In this document: in pieces, positions 44,712-50,452 of the stretch
Layout of the letters: each line of letters opens with the position of its first letter
Numbering within the stretch: position 1 is the stretch's first letter
From: Coleofasciculus sp. LEGE 07092
GTDB taxonomy: Bacteria; Cyanobacteriota; Cyanobacteriia; Cyanobacteriales; Coleofasciculaceae
NCBI RefSeq assembly: GCF_015207375.1
Contig: NZ_JADEWY010000033.1
Location: 1 to 50,452 of the forward strand
DNA length: 50,452 bases
Reading direction: 5' to 3'
Translations under genes and position numbers: made by a program
The notes under the pieces: model-generated
The model's database searches: none
What the model was told of the DNA's origin: nothing
Seen by the model: the letters and a program-made list of their open reading frames with translations, nothing else

Positions 44712-44732
44712 ATGTCGTTTTCAAACTATTGA
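44712..44732 (+). CDS. Tiny six-residue ORF (MSFSNY), CreT-like candidate
   Basis: ATG at 44712 has GGAGG (44701-44705) six bases upstream, an ideal ribosome site, and a stop after six codons. It follows the perfect TATAAT by only 18 bases and directly precedes the first pseudo-repeat. CreT toxins known beside CreA RNAs are similarly tiny, with a strong ribosome site. Chance ribosome sites do occur, so the call rests on the combination with the mini-CRISPR and its target. Confidence 0.35.
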   Translation: MSFSNY

Positions 44733-44838
44733 TCGACCTGTAATCCCTATCAGGGATTGAAATTTCGCCCACTGAACTTGTAGGCTTACGCCCTCCCACT
44801 GAATGACAGTGACCCAAATCCCTATCAGGGATTGAAAC
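44727..44838 (+). CRISPR. Degenerate mini-CRISPR (two pseudo-repeats, one 38-base pseudo-spacer), CreA/CreR-like RNA
   Basis: Two pseudo-repeats occupy 44727-44763 and 44802-44838 if given the array's 37-base length. Only their 3' parts are conserved: AATCCCTATCAGGGATTGAA, with the seven-pair hairpin, then AT in the first copy and AC in the second. The 5' halves have drifted completely. The space between them is exactly 38 bases (44764-44801), a normal spacer size. Cas6 could therefore release an RNA with handle ATTGAAAT. It reads on the plus strand, opposite to the true array, and the second pseudo-repeat ends on the first base of the cas3' stop codon. Such half-decayed units beside cas genes are the hallmark of CreA and CreR RNAs. 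Confidence 0.75.
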
Positions 44839-47024
44839 TATCCAGCAATCCATATTTCACCTCCTTGACTTTTAAACGAGTAAGCAAGCGTATCCAGCAA
44901 CAAAGCCGACTGACTGAACGCAATAGAATAAGGTGCAACTGCATCGTGAAAACTGTACCGATCGCTAATTGGGTAAATCGCAAAGTGCATGGGAAGCCGC
45001 AAACGCGATCGCACTTCCGCAACCGGACGCCGTAGCACATAACAAACTAACGCTTCCTTCCTCAACCGCTTATTGATTTCACCAATCCAATAGTTCTCAG
45101 GTTGCCAAACCTCGATACCCGTCAAAACCTGAACCTTCCAAGCATCTGCGATCGCATCCAACTTGCCGGAATAGGTAAATCGCCAGTTCAGCCGTTCCTC
45201 CCGATAAGCGCGTAACTTCAGGAATGCGAGACAGTGTGCAAATCGTCCTTTGGCAATAGGTTGTCCGAGGCGTTGAGAGGTTTCGAGAAGCGATCGCATA
45301 AACTCCTCTTTCGTCATCACCTCAATTTCTAGATTACTCAAAATCCCTGGTAAATCATAAGTTTTAAATCTATCTACCTCACTCGATTCAGTTAAATCAT
45401 AGATGCCACACTGGAGAGAACTAAACCCTCGAAAACTAGCAGCATCTTCAGCAATCGGATTTCCCTTATCCCTACCTGAAAGTTCCTGCCACTCTTTTTC
45501 CCATGCCTTAGTACGACCAAAAACCTTTTTCAGGCTAGTATTAAAGACTTCTTCGCAAGCTGCCTGAAATGCCTTCTGACTACCTTCATACTGCTGCTTG
45601 ATAGTCTTATGTCCTAGTTGTCGGCAAATCCTCAGCGATTGTACAGTACCCCAGCGAGAGTAATAACCTTCAAAATCATTGATTCTGCGGTAATTTTCCC
45701 GAATTTGGTTGTGGAAGAAACAACGATCATAGATACCAGTTTCTTCTAAAGGTGGAGAGTCACCTTGAAACAGCCGTTCTACTAAAAAATTAGGTATCAA
45801 TGCATAAGCAGTAAACGTTTCAAACTTAATCTTTTCTCCCTTGCGTTCATAGCCATCATGTCGTCCCAAGCGCCCCAAACGCTGAACAAAGCTACCTGCA
45901 TCTGCTGATTCAAAGATTAGAAAGTTAATCTTGAAGTCAACCCCAACATCAATTGTGCTAGTACCGAGAACCAAATCGGCTAAAAGCGATCGCTCTTTTT
46001 CCTCCTTCCCAGATAACCCCGTATTCTCCCCAACCACCAACCCATGAGGCTGCAACAGTTCCCGAAAAAACGATGTCAGACGCTTCACTGCTGCAATTGA
46101 GTTGAGAATGATTGCCCCTTTACTCCCTGGATACTGCTGAAAGTGAGCAAGGATTAAGTCGCTATTGTCTTTCAACCAAGTTTCAGAAGCCTTATTACTG
46201 GATTCAAGAGAGATAAACTGAAGAGAAATTTCGCGTGATACCTGCCGCCATCCTTGTGCTTGCAGTTGCTGACACTGAGAGTGTGTATCTGGAAACTGAT
46301 ACTTATTCTCATCAATTGGGTTAATCTCCTTACACCGAAATCCAGCTATTTTCAATCGCTCTAATAGTTGTTTATTCGGAGTGGCTGACAAAAAGAGAAA
46401 TTGCTTGTGACGATTAGTGTTTTTGATTAACAGCATTGTGTTAATCACGCTGGCGATTTGCGGAGCCTGGAAAACATGGAATTCATCAAAAATGAATAGA
46501 TTAAAATCTTTGTCAATCCGGTTCCACAGCTTGTCAGGACTATCATCACGAGTTAAATATTTACCTTGATGTAAATAGTGAAAAATATCAGGATTGCTTA
46601 GGAGAATTTCTGAATTACCAGCACGAGACTCAATCGCTGCGGCTTTCTTTAATCCCTGATTTTCAGCATAAATCTCTAACTCTTGCCCACTGAGTCGCAC
46701 CACACGCGGCTTAATATCAGGCTTAAATTTTTCAACATACTCCTGAATTTGCATTTCTTGGTCACGGGCAAGCTCATTCGTTGGATACAGTCCGATCGCA
46801 CAAAAATAGGTCAGTAATGTCTCTAAATAAGCCGCCAAACTTTTGCCATCACCCGTCATTGCAGTGTTAAAAATAACGTCAATATTTGGGTCGCGTATTG
46901 CCTCCAACGTTGCCGCTTGATGCCAAGAAAGTGACCAACCCTCGGGTAATTTCACATCCTTTGGTATCTCGGATGCAGGGCAAGAGTAAACAGGCTTGAG
47001 AGTTATGGAATATACGGATGTCAT
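44838..47024 (-). CDS. cas3: Type I-D Cas3' helicase
   Basis: A 728-residue superfamily 2 helicase without an HD domain, as expected for I-D, where the nuclease part is in Cas10d. Motifs are TGDGKS (57-62), DEFH (180-183), LFLSATP, and QRLGRLGR as motif VI. It unwinds target DNA after Cascade recruitment. It is the first gene of the minus-strand operon and diverges from the WYL regulator. The start ATG lacks a good ribosome site. Its stop codon abuts the second pseudo-repeat of the plus-strand mini-CRISPR, so a transcript from there would be antisense to the 3' end of cas3'. Confidence 0.95.
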   Translation of the reverse strand: MTSVYSITLKPVYSCPASEIPKDVKLPEGWSLSWHQAATLEAIRDPNIDVIFNTAMTGDGKSLAAYLETLLTYFCAIGLYPTNELARDQEMQIQEYVEKFKPDIKPRVVRLSGQELEIYAENQGLKKAAAIESRAGNSEILLSNPDIFHYLHQGKYLTRDDSPDKLWNRIDKDFNLFIFDEFHVFQAPQIASVINTMLLIKNTNRHKQFLFLSATPNKQLLERLKIAGFRCKEINPIDENKYQFPDTHSQCQQLQAQGWRQVSREISLQFISLESSNKASETWLKDNSDLILAHFQQYPGSKGAIILNSIAAVKRLTSFFRELLQPHGLVVGENTGLSGKEEKERSLLADLVLGTSTIDVGVDFKINFLIFESADAGSFVQRLGRLGRHDGYERKGEKIKFETFTAYALIPNFLVERLFQGDSPPLEETGIYDRCFFHNQIRENYRRINDFEGYYSRWGTVQSLRICRQLGHKTIKQQYEGSQKAFQAACEEVFNTSLKKVFGRTKAWEKEWQELSGRDKGNPIAEDAASFRGFSSLQCGIYDLTESSEVDRFKTYDLPGILSNLEIEVMTKEEFMRSLLETSQRLGQPIAKGRFAHCLAFLKLRAYREERLNWRFTYSGKLDAIADAWKVQVLTGIEVWQPENYWIGEINKRLRKEALVCYVLRRPVAEVRSRLRLPMHFAIYPISDRYSFHDAVAPYSIAFSQSALLLDTLAYSFKSQGGEIWIAG

Positions 47025-47128
47025 ATTTTTGTCCGTATCTAAAATTTATTTGTCCGTATTTGTGGACTTTTCCACTATGCCAGACAAAATAGAAATTAGC
47101 AAGGACAAAATAGAAATTTGTCCGTATC
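47012..47128. promoter_or_regulatory. Divergent cas3'/WYL promoter with repeated TTTGTCC half-sites
   Basis: Three copies of TTTGTCCGTAT(C/T) lie at 47028-47039, 47049-47060 and 47117-47128; the first two are 21 bases apart. ATACGGA at 47012-47018 makes an inverted pair with the first copy. The direct repeat GACAAAATAGAAATT occurs at 47083 and 47104, again 21 bases apart, and its GACAAAA is the inverse of the TTTGTC core. The 21-base spacing equals two helical turns, so a dimeric regulator, most likely the adjacent WYL protein, could bind cooperatively. A small hairpin GTGGA/TCCAC is at 47062-47075. Confidence 0.65.
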
Positions 47129-47148
47129 AACTTAAAACAGGAGCGCTA

Positions 47149-48024
47149 GTGAGCCGAAAAGGTCAGTCAATTACTTTGTCCATCTCCGACGAAGATAAAG
47201 CCCAGCTTGAAGCGATCGCTCGTGAATTGGGCATGATGCGGGGCGATCGCCCGAATATCTCAGGATTAGTAGAAGCGATCGCTCGCCAGCAATTCTTAGT
47301 TGCGCCAAACAACGACTGGTCAGAAACTCGTATTCAATCACTTGTGCAGGCTGTCCATACCTTGACGGATGCTGGGCAGATTGAAGAAGCTACAGAAATT
47401 GCGAGTCTGCTACTCGAACGTAGTGAACTATCTATGCCTCTACGAGAACAAATAGAAGACTCCCTCAAGACCCCTCCCCCACCTTGGCGATTAGAAATCG
47501 AACGCTACATCCGCCGCCAGCAACCTTTTCAAATTGCCTACCGCGATGCCGCCGACCGCCCTTGGAGTTTCACCATTCGCCACGCACAGATTACCTTGCA
47601 CGAAAAACGGGAATATCTGGACTGTTGGTGCGACGAAACAGAAGGAAATCAAGACTTACCAGAACTGCATCACAACTGGTGTCTGCGCCTAGATCGCATT
47701 CCGATAGGGACTGCAATTGTGCCTGTGGAGGGACAGTGGTGTTCTGATCTAAGTCAGATAGAAGTTGAAATGCATCTTTTTGGTGGCTTAGCCTTTGCTT
47801 ACAAAGCTAAACCTACAGATATCAGTAATGACTGGTTATCAGAAAAACCACCAGTTCGACAAGTAGTTCGGCGAATCTCAAGTACCTTCTGGTTTATACG
47901 AGAGGTTTTACCATACGGTTCCGATTGCGAAATAGTGTCACCAGAAACTGTGCGAGCGCGCGTGATCGAAAAACTAATCACGATGTGCCAAAACTACAAA
48001 CTGGATTTCACAGAATCGTCCTAA
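47149..48024 (+). CDS. WYL-domain transcriptional regulator of the I-D locus
   Basis: A 291-residue protein. The N-terminal part (SRKGQSITLSISDEDKAQLE) suits a ribbon-helix-helix or short helical DNA-binding region. The C-terminal half has the WYL pattern: PFQIAYRDAADRPWSFTIRH, the CWCDETEG strand, and VRRISSTFWFIREVLPYGSD. The GTG at 47149 is chosen because AGGAG stands five bases upstream; the frame stays open to 46996, but that stretch is the promoter. In Synechocystis 6803 a WYL protein (Sll7009) next to the I-D locus is reported to repress it, and this gene has the same divergent position. WYL domains often sense nucleic acid or nucleotide ligands. Confidence 0.85.
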   Translation: MSRKGQSITLSISDEDKAQLEAIARELGMMRGDRPNISGLVEAIARQQFLVAPNNDWSETRIQSLVQAVHTLTDAGQIEEATEIASLLLERSELSMPLREQIEDSLKTPPPPWRLEIERYIRRQQPFQIAYRDAADRPWSFTIRHAQITLHEKREYLDCWCDETEGNQDLPELHHNWCLRLDRIPIGTAIVPVEGQWCSDLSQIEVEMHLFGGLAFAYKAKPTDISNDWLSEKPPVRQVVRRISSTFWFIREVLPYGSDCEIVSPETVRARVIEKLITMCQNYKLDFTESS

Positions 48025-48030
48025 CCTCAA

Positions 48031-48840
48031 CTACTGACCCAAATACGCCTCCAGCACCTCCGGATTGCTCTGAATTTCCGCCGGCGTTCCATCAGCAAGA
48101 TTGCGTCCTTCTGCCAACACCCAAACGCGATCGCACAATGACATGATCACATCCATATTGTGTTCGATAATCAGAAAAGTCATCCCCTCTCGCCGCCATT
48201 CGAGAATATGCTCGCAAATTTTATCAATCAACGCCGGATTCACCCCGGCTGCTGGTTCATCCAATAAAATCAGCTTCGGTTGACTCATCAGCGCCCTAGC
48301 AATTTCTAACAGCTTGCGCTGTCCTCCCGATAGCGAACCCGCATAGTCTTGTGCTTTGGCAGCCAAGCCCACCGATTCTAAAATTTCCATCGCCCTACGG
48401 TGCAGCAGGCGTTCTTCCCGTACCACCCGCCGAGGTTGAAACCAAACCTGCCAAAAGTTTTCCCCCGTTTGGTGTTGGGCAGCTAGGAGCATATTTTCCA
48501 TCACCGACAGCCGGGAGAGTACCCGTGCGACTTGAAAGGTACGCACCATCCCCTGCTGGGCAATTTCATGAGGCGGCAAATCCTGAATGGGTTTGCCATC
48601 AAAAATAACCCGACCTGAATCTGGCTGAATGAAGTTTGATAATAAGTTGAATAAGGTAGTTTTTCCGGCTCCATTCGGACCAATTAACCCCGTGATACTA
48701 CTCGGTTTTACTAAAATTTCGGCATTATCAACGGCTCTAATACCACCAAAGCCCTTACACAATGCACTCGCTGCGAGTAAGGGAACGGGTGGGTTATTCG
48801 TTATTTGTTCCTTCGTGTTTATTGTTTGCGGTTTTTCCAT
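48031..48840 (-). CDS. Branched-chain/neutral amino-acid ABC transporter ATPase (LivG type)
   Basis: An ATP-binding subunit of about 269 residues. Walker A is GPNGAGKTT, the signature LSGGQRK, Walker B LILLDEPAAGVNP, and the H-loop LIIEHNMD. The QGMVRTFQVARVLSRLSVMEN segment and FGGIRAVDN are typical of the LivG/NatA group in hydrophobic amino-acid uptake. The start is set at MEKPQTINTKEQ (48840); 18 further codons upstream run into a heptamer repeat. It follows the LivM-type permease gene. Its stop lies six bases from that of the convergent WYL gene. Confidence 0.9.
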   Translation of the reverse strand: MEKPQTINTKEQITNNPPVPLLAASALCKGFGGIRAVDNAEILVKPSSITGLIGPNGAGKTTLFNLLSNFIQPDSGRVIFDGKPIQDLPPHEIAQQGMVRTFQVARVLSRLSVMENMLLAAQHQTGENFWQVWFQPRRVVREERLLHRRAMEILESVGLAAKAQDYAGSLSGGQRKLLEIARALMSQPKLILLDEPAAGVNPALIDKICEHILEWRREGMTFLIIEHNMDVIMSLCDRVWVLAEGRNLADGTPAEIQSNPEVLEAYLGQ

Positions 48841-48875
48841 TAGTGATGAATAGACTCTGGCAAAGCTTCTGTTTT

Positions 48876-48910
48876 CCCAACTCCCAACTCCCAACTCCCA
48901 ACTCCCAACT
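48876..48910. repeat. Heptanucleotide tandem repeat, CCCAACT x5
   Basis: Five exact copies of CCCAACT (AGTTGGG on the minus strand) lie in the gap between the livM-type and livG-type genes. Short tandem heptamers of this type are common in filamentous cyanobacteria and vary in copy number by slippage. Confidence 0.85.
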
Positions 48911-48914
48911 GAAA

Positions 48915-50036
48915 TTATCGACCAAGAGTGAGTTCTTCCTTTTTACCCAAAATCCCTTGAGGTCGCCAAATCATCAGCACCATTAAGATCAGACCGATTA
49001 TCATAATCCGAAACGCACCCAAACGGGAACCGTCGATAAAGCCGAGTTGAGGCAGAACGAAGCGAGTGATGGAATCGTAAGCCCAAAAAATCACAGCACC
49101 CAAAATTGTACCTACATTGTTACCTGCACCACCCAGTACGACAATAGTCCAGGCATTGAAGGTGACAATTGGCTCGAAATTACTGGGGTAAACCGTTGTA
49201 AGCTGCCACGCATAGAAAGCACCCGCAATTCCTGCGATCGCTCCCCCTAGCATAAACGCCTGCATCTTGTACCAAAAAACATTCTTTCCCAAGGCTTTAG
49301 GCACTTGTTCATCTTCACGAATAGCTTTGAGAATCCGACCCCAAGGCGATCGCACTAACCGTTCCAACAGCCAATAAACGACACTCAGCACCATCAAGGA
49401 TAACAGCATCAACCCGGCTCTGTAGTCATAGTCGTACAGAGCCACAGCCCCAACTCCGTAAAAGGTTAAAATCAACGCTCCCGCGATTAACCCAGATATC
49501 GCAACACCAATCGGTTTACGCCCCTTAGTATCTTTATCCCCCCCTCGATTTTGCCGCCACCGTTTGCGAATCGATTGCCATAACTGCCACAACACTAACC
49601 CTGCAATTAGCGTTAACACTCCGATCATCACCAACTTACTCAGCAGACTGGGGTTAAAATTTGCTAAGGGCAGATCACTTTGCTCAATTTGCACCCCAAA
49701 CGAGCCACGAGTGAGCCACTCCTCATTGAGTGCTACCAGCCGCACCACTTCGGAAACACCGATTGTGACGATTGCTAGGTAATCCTCTCGTAGGCGCAAG
49801 GTAGAGATGCCGATTAACAGTCCCAGCATTGCGGCTAAACAGGCTCCAATCAGGACTGCGATCGCTAAAGGTACGCCTTGGGCGCTCAATAACACGGTGG
49901 TATAGGCTCCAACGGTCATAAAAGCAATATGCCCAAAGTTGATCAAACCCGTAAACCCCCACTGTAAATTTAATCCCAGACTAAATAATGCATATGTTGC
50001 TGCCGAAATCGCTAGAAAAACTAAATAATTAACCAT
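48915..50036 (-). CDS. Branched-chain/neutral amino-acid ABC transporter permease (LivM type)
   Basis: A 373-residue inner-membrane permease with eight to nine hydrophobic segments. The LivM/NatC pattern is clear: GLNLQWGFTGLINFGHIAFM near the start, REDYLAIVTIGVSEVVRLVA, then the cytosolic EDEQVPKALGKNVFWYKMQA coupling segment and WTIVVLGGAGNNVGTILGA. A charged loop (IRKRWRQNRGGDKDTKGRKP) in the middle is longer than usual. It sits upstream of the livG-type ATPase, so the two are probably co-transcribed; the livH, livF and binding-protein partners are not in this window. Confidence 0.92.
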   Translation of the reverse strand: MVNYLVFLAISAATYALFSLGLNLQWGFTGLINFGHIAFMTVGAYTTVLLSAQGVPLAIAVLIGACLAAMLGLLIGISTLRLREDYLAIVTIGVSEVVRLVALNEEWLTRGSFGVQIEQSDLPLANFNPSLLSKLVMIGVLTLIAGLVLWQLWQSIRKRWRQNRGGDKDTKGRKPIGVAISGLIAGALILTFYGVGAVALYDYDYRAGLMLLSLMVLSVVYWLLERLVRSPWGRILKAIREDEQVPKALGKNVFWYKMQAFMLGGAIAGIAGAFYAWQLTTVYPSNFEPIVTFNAWTIVVLGGAGNNVGTILGAVIFWAYDSITRFVLPQLGFIDGSRLGAFRIMIIGLILMVLMIWRPQGILGKKEELTLGR

Positions 50037-50199
50037 TCCCTATGCTAGATGATGACGATCAGTGGCAATCGGATTGTACCTTGACTGTACAAAAAGAAGG
50101 TATCAGTCATAGTTCTTTCCGAGACTCTAACTCTCTAGTATTCACCCTATTTTCTAAAAAACTTGGTTCGTAACGTTACTCGTTCAAGAGTGAGTCCCT

Positions 50200-50418
50200 A
50201 TGAATTTGCTTAGAGGTCGATTGCAGCGTTTAACCCAACAGCTTCCTAGCTTAATCGATCAACTCCCTGATGAAAGCCTTACAGACGCTTGGAAAATTCT
50301 CGAACCCCTTTACTATGACCTCTATATGCTTGCAGCCATGCAAGAGTCGATGCGCAGGATCGGACCTGGAGATGCCCTAACCCGCGAGGAAGCCATACGG
50401 CTTCTGAACCTCCCCTAA
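50200..50418 (+). CDS. Small hypothetical protein
   Basis: A 72-residue, helical, acidic protein (LQRLTQQLPSLIDQLPDESL, then DAWKILEPLYYDLYMLAAMQ and LTREEAIRLLNLP). The LPxESL and TREEAIRLL pieces resemble those of small cyanobacterial antitoxin-like proteins, but no partner gene is visible before the window ends, so no function is assigned. G-rich low-complexity sequence follows its stop to the end of the window. Confidence 0.55.
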   Translation: MNLLRGRLQRLTQQLPSLIDQLPDESLTDAWKILEPLYYDLYMLAAMQESMRRIGPGDALTREEAIRLLNLP

Positions 50419-50452
50419 CTTCTGGGGGGGCAGGGGGGCAGAGGAGCAGAGG

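Noticed and set aside
44392..44853. A 153-residue minus-strand frame between cas3' and the 63-residue gene
   Set aside because: It contains SIPDRD twice, which is the pseudo-repeat translated; it has no family resemblance and overlaps the mini-CRISPR, its target and the cas3' end.
46996..47148. N-terminal extension of the WYL regulator from the ATG at 46996
   Set aside because: It would translate the repeated operator region and overlap the cas3' start; GTG at 47149 has an AGGAG ribosome site.

Overview
The window is a cyanobacterial chromosome segment. The pointers are dense GCGATCGC (HIP1) octamers, typical cyanobacterial dispersed palindromes and heptanucleotide repeats, a DUF2949 protein, CHAT/TPR and pentapeptide-repeat proteins, very large PAS/GAF hybrid kinases and a cyanobacterial type I-D CRISPR-Cas locus. 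Its flavour is that of filamentous genera such as Coleofasciculus, Microcoleus or Moorea; I cannot name the species.

Layout. 1-6.5 kb: the decayed or truncated end of a CHAT protease gene, an ABC1/UbiB kinase, an M1 aminopeptidase with C-terminal HEAT repeats, and a DUF2949 protein. 6.8-12.6 kb: a co-directional signalling block of a novel protein, two pentapeptide-repeat proteins, a Ras-like GTPase and a PAS-GAF class III cyclase. 12.7-19 kb: metabolic and accessory genes (SDR, YkvA-like protein, a TPR remnant, a VapBC-like toxin-antitoxin pair, an ABC exporter, a thioesterase). 19.3-26.1 kb: a giant hybrid histidine kinase with an ethylene-receptor-like membrane sensor and a canonical LOV domain, overlapping a REC-GGDEF response regulator. 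26.2-32 kb: envelope proteins, an amidase/glucosaminidase, and an M16 peptidase. 32.3-33.8 kb: a duplicated pair of small genes, each with a CRP-like dyad upstream, then a MITE-like element.

33.8-48 kb is a complete type I-D CRISPR-Cas locus. On the minus strand the order is cas3', a 63-residue protein, mntA-hepT, cas10d (with a clear internal start for Cas11d), a small PD-(D/E)XK-like protein, csc2, csc1, cas6, cas4, cas1, cas2, a leader and a seven-repeat array. A WYL regulator diverges from cas3', and the shared promoter holds several TTTGTCC half-sites. cas10d and cas6 carry in-frame dispersed palindromes, and the cas6-cas4 and cas4-cas1 gaps carry others. 48-50.4 kb: LivG/LivM-type amino-acid transporter genes and a small hypothetical gene.

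The most interesting part is the 424-base gap between cas3' and the 63-residue gene. On the plus strand it holds a perfect TATAAT, a GGAGG ribosome site, a six-residue ORF, and a degenerate mini-CRISPR of two pseudo-repeats that keep the Cas6 hairpin and 8-base handle around a 38-base pseudo-spacer. The pseudo-spacer matches a site exactly 180 bases upstream. Guide positions 6, 12, 18, 24 and 30 all mismatch, and from position 9 to 29 only 12, 18 and 24 do. Those are the bases that type I effectors flip out of the guide-target duplex. I read this as a CreTA/CreR-like RNA module in a type I-D locus, beside a protein toxin-antitoxin pair. The function is inferred; the sequence pattern is directly visible.
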